Positions 50,080-59,860 of a DNA stretch of 64,000 nucleotides are shown one piece after another. Where the stretch lies: assembly GCF_000337355.1 (NCBI RefSeq), contig NZ_AOJH01000006.1:58183-122182 (forward strand). The letters run 5' to 3'. The notes below the pieces were generated by a model. The model saw only the letters and a program-made list of their open reading frames with translations, was not told the origin of the DNA and made no database searches. The DNA comes from Halorubrum kocurii JCM 14978 (lineage in GTDB: Archaea; Halobacteriota; Halobacteria; Halobacteriales; Haloferacaceae). The first letter of the stretch is position 1, and the number at the start of each line of letters is the position of its first letter. The position numbers and the translations under genes were made by a program.

Positions 50080-50994
50080 TTACCAGTCCAAGAAGTATTT
50101 GACGTAGCCGATGACCATGACAAACAGCCCAATGACCATCAAGTTTGCCACGGCTGCTGCGTATCCCTGGTTCGGTGGGATCGTGTTGAACCCCCGCACA
50201 TAGACGAACGTGCCGAGGATTGGAACGTTGTTGCCGACGAACAGCCACACGTCGGAGAACACGTTGAAGTTCCAGATCCATCGCAGCAGAAACACCGCTG
50301 CGAGCACGAATTTTAGTTCCGGGAGCGTGATATCTTTGAATCGAGCCACTCGCCCGGCTCCATCTATTTTTGCCGCCTCGTAGAGCTCGTTGGGGATCGA
50401 GCGAACCCGTGCCAGGATCAGCAGAAAGGCGAACGGAAAGTACCGCCAAGTGTCGAATAGGATCACCATTCCCAGCGTCTCGCGGATATTCGTGCCCGAC
50501 GGGTACAGTTCGAGCACGTCCTGCAGCAGGTGAGGAACGATTCCATAGGTCGGCTGCAACAGCCATCTCCACGTGAACGCGATGGCGATCAGCGGGGCGA
50601 TGTACGGCAGCAGGACGAGCCCACGCATGATCCCGTCACCGCGGAACTTGTTTCGGAAGAGCAGGGCTACGCCCAGTCCGAGAGCCGTCGCACCCACGTC
50701 GCTGAAAAAGGTGAAGATGAGCGTGTTTTGGACGGCCTCCCAGAACTCCGGATCGGACACTAACGCCTGGTAGTTGGCCAGGCCGACCCACTCGGGGGAC
50801 TGAGTTGGGTCGACGGGAATTTCAGTGAAACTGAGATAGATGTTGTACGCCACCGGATACACCAGCGACGCCCCAACGAGTAGCACAGAGGGCAGAATGA
50901 GGACGTACCCCAGCAGCATCTCTTTCTGCTTGATGGTCATGTCTCGGTCGAACACCGACCGCCCAGCGATCCAATCTCGGAAGGATGTTGACAT
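50080..50994 (-). CDS. Carbohydrate ABC importer permease (MalF type)
   Basis: 304 aa, six helices starting LLGYVLILPSVLLVGASLVY. The EAA loop is PNELYEAAKIDGAGRVARFK with ITLPELKFVLAAVFLLRWIW. It follows the binding-protein gene and precedes the MalG-type gene with a 1-nt gap. Confidence 0.88.
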   Translation of the reverse strand: MSTSFRDWIAGRSVFDRDMTIKQKEMLLGYVLILPSVLLVGASLVYPVAYNIYLSFTEIPVDPTQSPEWVGLANYQALVSDPEFWEAVQNTLIFTFFSDVGATALGLGVALLFRNKFRGDGIMRGLVLLPYIAPLIAIAFTWRWLLQPTYGIVPHLLQDVLELYPSGTNIRETLGMVILFDTWRYFPFAFLLILARVRSIPNELYEAAKIDGAGRVARFKDITLPELKFVLAAVFLLRWIWNFNVFSDVWLFVGNNVPILGTFVYVRGFNTIPPNQGYAAAVANLMVIGLFVMVIGYVKYFLDW

Positions 50995-51043
50995 TTGTTG
51001 TGTTGTCTTAGTTTTAGTTATTTATTTTTGCAATCAGGCCAGA

Positions 51044-52474
51044 TCATTCGATCAGATCGCGCATCTCGTCAGCTGTCTCGCTCGCGACCGTTTCTGGGTC
51101 ATCACCGTCGATGACAGACCGGACGGCGTCGGTGATGAGGAAGTTGCCGGTGATATCTCCGATCTCGGGGAACACCTCTTCGCCTCGGCGACCGAACCGT
51201 TCCATGTTCTCGATCGCGTTGGGAATGACCTCGTCGATCCACTCGTCGCGGAACCGCTGGATGATCTCTTGGTCACGGAACGCATCGCTCTCCATGATAT
51301 CCGGCCGCGGTGGGTTGAACAACGCGGGCTGGAGGTGCAGGAACGAAATGTACGGACTCTCGACCCCGCCTTCGGTGCTTTGGAAGTGCTCTTGGAACGA
51401 CCGCGAGGCCCGGCGTGTCCCGGCATCCACGTTGAAAGTCGTCGTGGAGACCACTTCGCCGAAGGTCGTCTCCTTCTCCGGACCGTCAAGCAGCGCGGCG
51501 AAGTCGTAGTAGTCTAGGTCCTCAGTCGTCTCAGCTTGGAACGCGGTTTCGAAGTAGATACTGATGATGTTACTGCTGTAGAGGTACACCTGCCGGTCGT
51601 TCCAGATAGGGCCGACGTCCCCCGCCCCCATATCGCCCGGCGGGTTGTAGTCCCGGCACATCCGCCCGTAGAACTCCAAGGCCTCGACCATCGCGTCGTC
51701 GTCGAAAACGATGTTGCCGTCCGTGTCGAAGACGTGCGCGTCGTTCGAGAGCGCGAACATCTGGAACGTCTGCGTGGTGAACTGGCTCTGGTCGGATGCC
51801 AGCAGGCAGCCGTACTGGTTGTTGTCGGGGTCGTTAGCCGCCTCCGCGAACGTCTCGAACCCCTCCCAGGTGTTGGGGACCGGCAGATCGTTCTCCTGTC
51901 GGTAGTCCTCGCTGTACGGGATCGTCTGCGTCCAGACGTACAGCGGCACGCCGAGGTAGTTGCCCTGACCATCGTTGACGAACTGGAGCGCCCGGTCGTA
52001 GAAGGCGTCCTCCCCGATACTCTGGACCACTTGCGTCGGGTCTTCCCTCGAGACGACACCTCGACCACTGAACAGCGCCCGGTTCGACAGTTCCGCGGTT
52101 CCCGGAAGCGTCCCGGCGGCGGCAGAGCTGCCGATCTCGGTTGGCAGGTCTGCTTCCGCGATGGCACGCTGGTTCAACTCGACGCCCGTCTCCTCCTCCC
52201 ACGGTTCAGCGATCTCGGTGATCGCGTCCCGCCGGTCTTGGTTTGTCTCGAAGTGGAGAAGCGTCATCTGGTCAGGGAAATCCGGTTCCGAAGTGGACCC
52301 GTCGTCGCCGTCGCCGCCGTCGTCACCGTCGCTGCCATCACTGCCATCACTGCCATCCGAGGTGTCGCCGTTGTCCCCGCCGCATCCTGCCAACCCCGCC
52401 AGCGCGAGCGTGCTGCCTTGAACTATTCTACGGCGCGTTACCGGGTTGACACTTTTCTTGTTATTGTCTCCCAT
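51044..52474 (-). CDS. Carbohydrate ABC importer solute-binding lipoprotein
   Basis: 476 aa from ATG 52474 (MGDNNKKSVNPVTRRRIV). Tat leader with twin arginines, hydrophobic LALAGLAGC with the lipid-anchored Cys, then an acidic Gly/Ser/Asp linker (DGSDGSDGSDGDDGGDGDDG). The binding domain has LTLLHFETNQ-like start and typical extracellular sugar-binding blocks such as YLGVPLYVWTQTIPYSEDYR, LPVPNTWEGFETFAEAAND. First gene of the importer operon and divergent from the enolase-family gene at 52823. Sugar specificity cannot be read from sequence; xylose or an oligosaccharide fits the neighbours. Confidence 0.88.
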   Translation of the reverse strand: MGDNNKKSVNPVTRRRIVQGSTLALAGLAGCGGDNGDTSDGSDGSDGSDGDDGGDGDDGSTSEPDFPDQMTLLHFETNQDRRDAITEIAEPWEEETGVELNQRAIAEADLPTEIGSSAAAGTLPGTAELSNRALFSGRGVVSREDPTQVVQSIGEDAFYDRALQFVNDGQGNYLGVPLYVWTQTIPYSEDYRQENDLPVPNTWEGFETFAEAANDPDNNQYGCLLASDQSQFTTQTFQMFALSNDAHVFDTDGNIVFDDDAMVEALEFYGRMCRDYNPPGDMGAGDVGPIWNDRQVYLYSSNIISIYFETAFQAETTEDLDYYDFAALLDGPEKETTFGEVVSTTTFNVDAGTRRASRSFQEHFQSTEGGVESPYISFLHLQPALFNPPRPDIMESDAFRDQEIIQRFRDEWIDEVIPNAIENMERFGRRGEEVFPEIGDITGNFLITDAVRSVIDGDDPETVASETADEMRDLIE

Positions 52475-52822
52475 ATAGCACGAAATCCCGACCACACACA
52501 TAAATCTTGCTCAACTGGCCAACTATGTGATTAATGATAACTGAATTAATGTAGTAGACTGGAAACCAGCTTATAATCGGACGTATTCCAATATTTTAGC
52601 GTCGTAAATTCATTATTATCGGTTGAGCGGAGCAACAACCGTCGGCTGGTTGGGAAGTACTCAGGGCAATCAGCCGACCGACTGATGGCGGATCGCTAGC
52701 GGATCTAACGACGGATGGACCGACCGGTAGCGGGCTGCCGTATAGATACCACCGCCGATAGCTGTTCAGCCGCCCTCCTCGCGAGATTGCTGACGAGCAA
52801 GGGCGTTTCACCCCCTGAATTT
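52475..52822. other. Divergent promoter region of the importer operon and the 52823 gene
   Basis: AT-rich around 52500-52620 (for example ttaatgataactgaattaat), likely holding promoters for both directions and operator sites. I found no ORF of note. Confidence 0.4.
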
Positions 52823-53974
52823 ATGTTACGCGCCGTCAGATTCTGTGCCACTGTGGAAATCACTGGTATCACCCAGCACAGGCTACAGCACGAACTCCCC
52901 GCCCCATTCGACGCTTCGTGGGTCCCGGGCGGACAGCAGACAGAGCTAGCCGTTGATCTCTTCGAGGTACACACCGACGAAGGAATCACCGGCGTGACGG
53001 CGATGCCGTCCTTCCCAGGAGGGCTCGACCTCGAACCGGTTTTCGAGAGCCAGTTGGTGGGCGAGAACCCCCACCACGTCGAGCGGATACTCGACTTCCT
53101 CGACACGGTCGAGTTCTTGGGAGCGGACGCCCGCTACATCGAGGTGGCTCTGTGGGACATCATCGGGAAAGACGCCGGAAAGCCGATCTACGAACTGCTC
53201 GGGGGTGATGACGAGCCGATCGCCGCGTACGCGAGTACCGGCGCCATAAAACCCGCCGAGGAGCGGCTCGACTACGTAGCAGATCGCGTGGCGGAGGGGT
53301 TCGAGGCGGTCAAACTCCGGTTCGGATCGCCTGACGTCGAGACAGACCTCGACGTGGCCCGTACGATACGCGAGGAGTTTCCGGATCTGACGCTCATGGT
53401 CGATGCTAACAACGGTTGGAGTATGCGCCTAGCCGGCGAAGTCGGTCACGAGTGGTCCCTCGCCGAGGCCAAGCAGGTGGCGGCCGGACTGGAGGCGATC
53501 GGTGATGTCGCGTGGCTAGAGGAGCCGCTCCCACAGCGCAATTACCAACGACTCGCTGAACTCCGAGACAGCACGTCGATTGCGATCGCAGGCGGCGAGT
53601 CGACCGGCGGCCTCGCCTCATTCCGGGAGTACATCGACCACCGTTCGTTGGACGTGCTGCAGCCCGATGCCATCTTCGCGACTGGGATCCTCGACGGAAA
53701 AAAAGTCGCTGGGATGGCCGAGGCCTTCGGCTTCGAGTTCGCCCCGCATACGTGGTCGAACGGCATCGGCCTCGCCGCGAACCTTCACCTGCTGGCCGCG
53801 ACACAGGCTCAGTGGTGTGAGTACCCCCACGAACCGCCGGGATTCCTTCCGGAGGAGCGGGATTTCATGCTCAAAGAGACGATTGTCACCGAGGACGGGT
53901 ACGTGACGCCGCCTGACGACCCCGGCTTAGGGGTGGATATTGACTGGGACGTCGTCGAGGCGACCGAGGTGTAG
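52823..53974 (+). CDS. Enolase-superfamily dehydratase/racemase (MR/MLE family)
   Basis: 383 aa from ATG 52823 (MLRAVRFCATVEITGITQHR). Active site: Lys-x-Arg in FEAVKLRFGSPD, metal ligands Asp in LMVDANNGWSM, Glu in WLEEPLPQ, Glu in IAGGESTGGL, and base His in FAPHTWSNGIGLAANLHL. The K-x-R pattern and His base fit the mandelate-racemase subgroup, as in sugar-acid dehydratases. It shares little but the fold with the enzyme at 39127. It is divergent from the sugar importer, so it probably acts on an acid derived from the imported sugar. Confidence 0.83.
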   Translation: MLRAVRFCATVEITGITQHRLQHELPAPFDASWVPGGQQTELAVDLFEVHTDEGITGVTAMPSFPGGLDLEPVFESQLVGENPHHVERILDFLDTVEFLGADARYIEVALWDIIGKDAGKPIYELLGGDDEPIAAYASTGAIKPAEERLDYVADRVAEGFEAVKLRFGSPDVETDLDVARTIREEFPDLTLMVDANNGWSMRLAGEVGHEWSLAEAKQVAAGLEAIGDVAWLEEPLPQRNYQRLAELRDSTSIAIAGGESTGGLASFREYIDHRSLDVLQPDAIFATGILDGKKVAGMAEAFGFEFAPHTWSNGIGLAANLHLLAATQAQWCEYPHEPPGFLPEERDFMLKETIVTEDGYVTPPDDPGLGVDIDWDVVEATEV

Positions 53975-54130
53975 TTCCTCTCGACTCTCGCAGCTTCGAG
54001 CTCGCGACCCTATTCTCTCAGTGGGCCACTTCGCTATCAACTCGGCCGGGCCTCCCGTAGCCGTCTCGTTTATTTTCGTACTTTCTTACCTTCGTCCACT
54101 CTTGTCGTCGCTGTTCGCTCCGAAGTCGGC

Positions 54131-54991
54131 TCATTTGTCGAGCCAATCCCTGCGCCAGGACTCCGTTGTCCGCGTTTGATTAAATGTGTAAAGTCTGAGC
54201 CGCCTGATATTGTAGTGCGGATCCTCCAACGAAGGAGCGATGACGGGCAGCATATCGTCGGGTTTGTAATGGCCTCCCGACCCAATGAGCATGCGGAGGA
54301 AAGTGAACACGCCCGCAGTCTTTCTAGCGAAACTGAGCGGACCAGCGACTCCCCACCGACGAGCCAGTGTCATCAGTTGCCGATACTCCATTACGCCAGG
54401 GATCCCAGTCTCGACCGGCAGTTCAATGCCCCGGTCCCGGACACCGTCGATCCAGTCAACGATGGCTTCGGCGTCGAAACACATCTGCGTGACGAGGTAG
54501 GTCGCGTGCGGAGCCTTGCGCTGCATGGCCTCGTCCAGTATCTCCGCGGCTATCTCGCTGTGGCCGGTGGGATACCCTCCGATACCCACCTCCTCGAACT
54601 CGTATCCCAGCCGTTCGAGTTCGAGGAGGACATCGAGTGCGGACTCAAACTCCCCGATCGGTTCGTCCCGGTCGCCGCCGGGAACGAAGATGTCGGTGAC
54701 ACCGGCTTGCTTGAGCCGGCCAGCGATCCGGTCGAGTTCGTCGGCGTCCTCGACGAATCGAGCGGCTACGTGCGGAACCACCTCGTAGCCGTGTTCCCGT
54801 GCTAGTTCGGTCTTTTCCACCGTCTGTTCCATTCCCAGATTGGGCGTCAGCACGACGGCTAGACGCGCGCCCTCCGGCAGGTGTGATATCGCCTCGCCGA
54901 ACCCTTCGCCCGGTAGTGTATCGAACGTAACATCTGAAAGATACTTCTGGATGGCTGACCGGTCAATACCGGCTGCGGTCTTTTGAGACAT
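54131..54991 (-). CDS. Methylenetetrahydrofolate-reductase-like protein
   Basis: 286 aa from ATG 54991 (MSQKTAAGIDRSAIQ; the ATG at 54997 is two codons longer). TIM-barrel features of MetF-type flavoproteins: LAVVLTPNLGMEQTVEKTEL, TDIFVPGGDRDEPIGEFESA, GIGGYPTGHSEIAAEI and YLVTQMCFDAEAIVDWIDGV, then ETGIPGVMEYRQLMTLARRW. Such relatives reduce folate- or pterin-bound one-carbon units or take part in demethylation. Its place in a sugar island suggests release of methyl groups or a one-carbon by-product, but that is inference. Confidence 0.78.
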   Translation of the reverse strand: MSQKTAAGIDRSAIQKYLSDVTFDTLPGEGFGEAISHLPEGARLAVVLTPNLGMEQTVEKTELAREHGYEVVPHVAARFVEDADELDRIAGRLKQAGVTDIFVPGGDRDEPIGEFESALDVLLELERLGYEFEEVGIGGYPTGHSEIAAEILDEAMQRKAPHATYLVTQMCFDAEAIVDWIDGVRDRGIELPVETGIPGVMEYRQLMTLARRWGVAGPLSFARKTAGVFTFLRMLIGSGGHYKPDDMLPVIAPSLEDPHYNIRRLRLYTFNQTRTTESWRRDWLDK

Positions 54992-55200
54992 ATGCATGTG
55001 AATGACAACCAAGAATAAAAACTGAGGGGCTGTAAGGGAGTGTCACCACACCTCGGCCGGCGGTCTGTAGGGACGTACATCTACCCTATCCGAGAGTTTC
55101 CGGAGTTGTCGGGCTGCAAGCTGCGGTCGGTGTCCAGTGCAGATGTCGGGACGGTCGGGGACGCGATACTATTTTAATGGGTGGCTGGCAATGGCGTTGT

Positions 55201-56283
55201 ATGAGTCTACAAGCTGGTATTATAGGCACCGGTGGCGTTGCCGGTATGGGGCTGCTCGGCGTCCACGACGAAGGTGACATCGGGACGAAACCCGTTCAGG
55301 CAAGTCACGCAGGTGGATATGCGAAGAGCGACTCGGTCGAGCTCGTCGCAGTTGCGGATATCAACGAAGAAAAGCTCAATCGGTTCGGTGAGGTCTGGGA
55401 CATCCCAGAATCCGGACGATACATCGGACACGAGGCGATGTTAGAGACCGAGGACCTCGATGTTGTCTCGGTCGCGACACCGACCTTCCTACACCACGAC
55501 CACGTCGTCGATGCCGTTCAGCTCGCCGACCCAGACGCGATTTGGTGTGAGAAACCGATCGCATCGAACGTATCGGACGCACGGAACATGGTGGATGTCT
55601 GTTCTGAGGCGAAAACGGAGCTCGTTGTGAATCACACGTCCAGGTTCACGGATAATATGCGGACGCTCCACGAGCACATCAGGGACGGACTCATCGGCGA
55701 TATTCGCTCGATGACTGGACTGTTCCGCAGAGAGCTGCTCAGGAACTCAACACACGTCCTCGACACGATGACCTTGATGACTGACTCCCGCGGGCAGCGC
55801 GTGAGCGGGTATCTGAATGGGGAAAACGACGCAGTCGACGCGCTCGGCGCGGACGAGTCGGTCGACGATTCGGGCGGTGGCGGTCACATCATCTTCGAAG
55901 ACGGGACCTTCGCCACGGTCGACTGTACCGTCTCCCGCGACGAGTCGACGTACGCCTATCATTTCCTCGGCACGGACGGGCGTGTTGAAGTCAACATCGT
56001 CGAGGGCTCCTGGCGGTACTGGGATCTCGTCGATGGCGCTCACGTCGAAAAGGAGTTGCCAGACTTGGAGCCAGATCCGGACGGCTACGCGAAGGGGTTC
56101 GCGAACGCTGTCGAACACATCGAGTCAGTCATTACTGGGGCGGAGTCGAACCGCTCCAGCGGCGAGGATGCGATCCGATCGCTGGAGATTATTATCGCCC
56201 TCTACATCTCAGACTTCACCGGCGGACACGTCTCGCTTCCGCTCAACCGCCCCCTCGAAAACGTGGATGTCACGTCCTGGTAG
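55201..56283 (+). CDS. Gfo/Idh/MocA family oxidoreductase
   Basis: 360 aa from ATG 55201. NAD loop LQAGIIGTGGVAGMGLLGVH, then VVSVATPTFLHHDHVVDA and the EKP motif IWCEKPIASNVSDARNM with catalytic Lys. The C-terminal barrel contains VDCTVSRDESTYAYHFLG and a long substrate loop. Different from the 45737 copy (only about the fold in common); members act on inositols, glucose-fructose, glycosides. It is followed by the IclR regulator on the same strand. Confidence 0.82.
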   Translation: MSLQAGIIGTGGVAGMGLLGVHDEGDIGTKPVQASHAGGYAKSDSVELVAVADINEEKLNRFGEVWDIPESGRYIGHEAMLETEDLDVVSVATPTFLHHDHVVDAVQLADPDAIWCEKPIASNVSDARNMVDVCSEAKTELVVNHTSRFTDNMRTLHEHIRDGLIGDIRSMTGLFRRELLRNSTHVLDTMTLMTDSRGQRVSGYLNGENDAVDALGADESVDDSGGGGHIIFEDGTFATVDCTVSRDESTYAYHFLGTDGRVEVNIVEGSWRYWDLVDGAHVEKELPDLEPDPDGYAKGFANAVEHIESVITGAESNRSSGEDAIRSLEIIIALYISDFTGGHVSLPLNRPLENVDVTSW

Positions 56284-56482
56284 CGTCTCGACGACCGGTT
56301 GCTGACAGCGGCCGGCGAATCGGAGCGGGTGTCCCGGCACGCCGCAGTGGGTAAACAGGTCAGTCGGGTATTTGATAGTGACCGGAGGCCCCCACCGTCG
56401 AGGGTATTCCAGCCGGCCGATCAGGCCCAGAAACCCGTTTATTAGGAGTAAACGTTAATTCGGCGCAGCCTGATTAGCCCGT

Positions 56483-57229
56483 ATGGACTCAGATCCGAAC
56501 CATATCGACGCGGTCAAAACGAGTGTGCGGGTTGTTAACGCGCTCTACGATCGGGAGTCTTGTGGGGTGACAGAACTGGGGAACGAGCTCGGACTTCCGA
56601 AGAGTACCGTCTACACGCACCTGTCGACACTAGTCGATCAGGACCTCGTCATAAAGTCGGGAGACCAGTACCGGCTCTCCTTGCGGTACCTCGAGATCGG
56701 TGGCCAAGTGCGCTCCAGGACGATCTTCGACCAAGCCAAAGAGGCGGTCGACGCTGTCGCGGACGACCTGAACGAACTGGTGAACCTCATGATCGAGGAA
56801 GACGGCATCGGAGTGTACCTCTACTCGGTGCAAGGCGACGAGGCAATCGACCTCAGGACGACCCCCGGGAGACATAAGCCGCTCAACACGACGGCGCTCG
56901 GCAAAGCGATCATGTCCCAGATGGGTCCGGATCGGGTAGAAGAGATAATCGAGCGCCACGGGCTCCCCGCGGTAACTGAGCGCACGATCACCGACCGAGA
57001 CGAGTTACTGGACCAACTTGACGTCATCCGTGAAAGGGGGTACGCGCGCGACAAGGAGGAGAACCTTCGGGGGGTATCGTGCATCGCCGTACCGATCGTC
57101 GTCGATCAAAATGTGTACGGTGCGCTGAGCGTTTCCGCCACAGTCAGCCGGATGGAGTCCCCGGAGCCGATCTACGAGCGACTCCGAAGCGCGGCAAATC
57201 GCATCGAAGTCACTGTCGAGTACGGGTAG
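56483..57229 (+). CDS. IclR-family transcription regulator
   Basis: 248 aa. N-terminal winged helix CGVTELGNELGLPKSTVYTH then LSTLVDQDLVIKSGDQYRLS; C-terminal effector domain GAF-like with RHGLPAVTERTITDRDELLD and DKEENLRGVSCIAVPIVVD. IclR regulators control pentose genes in haloarchaea (XacR-type). As the only typical regulator in the island it is the obvious candidate to control the importer and enzymes here. A short aggagtaaacgttaattcgg element at about 56443-56462 precedes it. Confidence 0.87.
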   Translation: MDSDPNHIDAVKTSVRVVNALYDRESCGVTELGNELGLPKSTVYTHLSTLVDQDLVIKSGDQYRLSLRYLEIGGQVRSRTIFDQAKEAVDAVADDLNELVNLMIEEDGIGVYLYSVQGDEAIDLRTTPGRHKPLNTTALGKAIMSQMGPDRVEEIIERHGLPAVTERTITDRDELLDQLDVIRERGYARDKEENLRGVSCIAVPIVVDQNVYGALSVSATVSRMESPEPIYERLRSAANRIEVTVEYG

Positions 57230-58270
57230 TCCGCCAGCACCACCTCGCGGGACCGGCTCTTCGAGTCCGACTGTCGGGGGTCAGACAAAATCGGTTCACG
57301 GTGTTATTACGACAAAAGCCGTATGTTTAGGTTAGTCACAGTTATTTTACACGGCGAATAATTTATAATCTGGGGTGGAATATTCCGTTTACTAAGATTA
57401 AACAAAACAAGATCGTGATATTCGTGTTAACGCTTGGCATAACACCGGGCCGGAACGACTGTAGCTGAGTTCGACTCTCTTATCGACTGATTTCGACCGA
57501 TAGAGGATTAACTGAGGCAGATACCCTCGACAAATTGCCGGACTGTCGGTATCGTGTCGGCTCTGTCGACAGCCTGTGAAGCGCGATACCGTTCGTACCA
57601 ATTGAACAAAACGTTTTCAATGACACGTTCCTTACAGTTGTGTGAAATATCTGGCAAATAATGTGCCATGTAATCAAGAGTAGTCGCGAACTGCTGAGAA
57701 AACTCTCTATATTTCCAACTTCTAAGAGGTCGTGTGGAAACGACGAAGAGGATTCCGTGACGGCCTCACGCGACGATCGGTCCTCGTTGCGACAGAATAT
57801 CGCTGTAATCAGGGCTACAATTACACTAGTACGACTGTAATTTTCTGTTGGTGCACCCATCCCACTCCGGGTGCGGCGGGCGACGGACAGCTGTGAGCTA
57901 TTTGTTTACTCTCATTGAACGAATTCTCACGTGTCCATCCACGCTCCATTCCGGGTGCAAGCGGCGGATCCACTGACTATTCTCGGGCCGGACAGGGTGA
58001 CTTGAGAAAGATAGGAGCGCGAATTGGAGAGGCGGACCCAACGTGTCGAGTGACGCAACCGCGAGTGACACTGTGGTCACAGCATCTCGTCAGGTGCTTT
58101 TCAACAGGAGTCCCGGTCGGGCGGAGGGTCACCGTCGCGGTGTTCCGCTGACCGCGGACCGTACCGTCGTCCGCGATGAGCGCTGACGGCGGCCGCTATC
58201 GGCGGGCAGAGAAGGGTTCGCGAGACCACGAACCCGCTAATCGGTAACAGGCTGGCCTGGCGCGGGGTAG
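57230..58270. other. Long gene-poor stretch with a decayed ORF
   Basis: A terminator-like or promoter-like AT-rich zone (57310-57420) is followed by the degenerate fragment at 57505-57765 and then GC-rich DNA without a readable gene. Compared with flanking operons this looks like old junk, possibly a former insertion site. Confidence 0.4.
57505..57765 (-). pseudogene. Unidentified protein fragment without a start codon
   Basis: About 86 open codons on the minus strand: GILFVVSTRPLRSWKYREFS, then QQFATTLDYMAHYLPDISHN, KERVIENVLFNWYERYR and VRQFVEGICLS before a stop. Amino acid content looks protein-like, but no ATG or GTG begins it. It may be the tail of a lost gene. I cannot assign a family. 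Confidence 0.35.
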
Positions 58271-59701
58271 TTAGTCGTAAAGCGTCGTCGTCGTGGGGAC
58301 CTCGTCGGAGAGACCGGAGTTTTCGGCCGTCCGGATCGCGTGCTTGCGTGCTTGCTCTTTTATTTCTGCCTCGTCCATTGTCGTGACTTCCCGGTCTTCC
58401 ATGACGATGTCGCCGTCGATAACGGAGTGGTGGACGTTGTGGGAGTTCGCCGAGTAGACGAGCGTCTGGACCGGCCGGTGGAATGGTGTCCACTCCAGTT
58501 CGTCGAGGTCGAGCATGATGAGGTCGGCCCGCTTACCGACCTCCACCGATCCGATTTCGTCGTCCCAGAGCAGCGAACGGGCCCCGTCGATCGTCGCCAT
58601 CCGGACGGCCTTCCTCGCGGGCACCAGTTCGGGATCCATCCGAGCGTCTTTGAAGAGGCCCGCAGTAATGTACATCTGCTTGAACATGTCGGCCGACCCG
58701 GCCGCCGAGTTCCCGTCACACCCGAGCGAGACGGTGACGCCAGCGTCGAGCATTTCTGGGTACTTGCCGATGTTCGCCGCGCCCTTTGCGAGTTTAAACG
58801 AGGTCCCCGGGTTGAAGGCGACCTTCGTGTCGTGTTTTGCGAGGAGATCGATTTCGTGGTCCTTGAGTGCGACCACGTGAGCCAGCACCACGTTCGGGCC
58901 GAGCGCATCGATGTCCGCGAGACGGCTTACGGGCCACTTGCCGTACTTCTCCTGGCTTCCTTCAGCCTCTTCGATCGACGACGCGATGTGATAGGTCGTC
59001 CCGACGCCGAGCTCCTCGGCTAGCTCGCTCGCCCCGCGGTGGAGTTCGGCACTGCACGGCTCTTTGCCTTCGATGTTTGCCCAGCAGCGAATCCTCCCGT
59101 CGGCGTAGTTGTTCCACTCCTCGACGCTTTCCCTGAGGGCAGCCAGCGCCTCGTCGGCATCGTCGAAGAAGTGGTGGTCGACCATCTCTTCGGACCAGTA
59201 CGGCGGGATCTCGTCGGGCATGACGTCTGCAGCGTGGCGCCCGGTAACACCACGCATTCCGGTCTCGGCGGCCGCTTTGACGCTGATGCCGGCGTCGGTC
59301 TGGGAACCCATATCGAGGAAACAGGTCGTGCCGGTCTTGATCATCTCCAGACAGGCCATCCGGATGCTCCACGGTTCGGCCACCTCATCAACCGACGCGT
59401 AGTACGGTTTCGCCCAGTTGAATACCCACGGTCGCGTGGACATATTGTCCGGGAACAGCCCCCGACTCAGGTGTTCCGAGAGGTGGAAGTGCGAATCCAC
59501 AAGTCCGGGCATGAGGAGCATGCCGCTTCCGTCAAGGACGCGGTCGAAATCCGGTTCGCGATACTTCTCACCAATCTCGTCAGCAGGACCGATATCCTCG
59601 ATCGTACTTCCCTCAACGACGATCGATGTGTCCTCGAGCACACTGTCGCTGGAGTCAACGGTAATGACGATGTCGACGTCTTTTATTAGTAGATTTTCCA
59701 T
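58271..59701 (-). CDS. Amidohydrolase-family deaminase (SsnA/TrzN/atrazine-chlorohydrolase-like)
   Basis: 476 aa. Metal site His-x-His in LVDSHFHLSEHLSRG (about 67-81), a third ligand in LAHVVALKDHEIDLLAKHD, and Asp in VTVSLGCDGNSAAGSADMFK. Short N- and C-terminal beta-sandwiches flank the TIM barrel, as in cytosine-deaminase-like enzymes that hydrolyse amine, chloride or thioether-linked groups on rings. It heads a convergent island with VOC and 4-oxalocrotonate-type genes, which would be consistent with N-heterocycle or aromatic amine catabolism. No transport gene is visible nearby. Confidence 0.84.
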   Translation of the reverse strand: MENLLIKDVDIVITVDSSDSVLEDTSIVVEGSTIEDIGPADEIGEKYREPDFDRVLDGSGMLLMPGLVDSHFHLSEHLSRGLFPDNMSTRPWVFNWAKPYYASVDEVAEPWSIRMACLEMIKTGTTCFLDMGSQTDAGISVKAAAETGMRGVTGRHAADVMPDEIPPYWSEEMVDHHFFDDADEALAALRESVEEWNNYADGRIRCWANIEGKEPCSAELHRGASELAEELGVGTTYHIASSIEEAEGSQEKYGKWPVSRLADIDALGPNVVLAHVVALKDHEIDLLAKHDTKVAFNPGTSFKLAKGAANIGKYPEMLDAGVTVSLGCDGNSAAGSADMFKQMYITAGLFKDARMDPELVPARKAVRMATIDGARSLLWDDEIGSVEVGKRADLIMLDLDELEWTPFHRPVQTLVYSANSHNVHHSVIDGDIVMEDREVTTMDEAEIKEQARKHAIRTAENSGLSDEVPTTTTLYD

Positions 59702-59860
59702 CTTGTGGATACTCCATTTGCGTCGTCAGATCAGTTCTGTAGCATCTGTAATGATACTGTCGGCGCGATGGGCGATCGCGTCTTGGTGCAGTGTGAGGAG
59801 TACGACACCGTCAGGTGGGGTCATCTGGGGACCGTCGTCATCGGTCCCTCCCGAGCCCGG

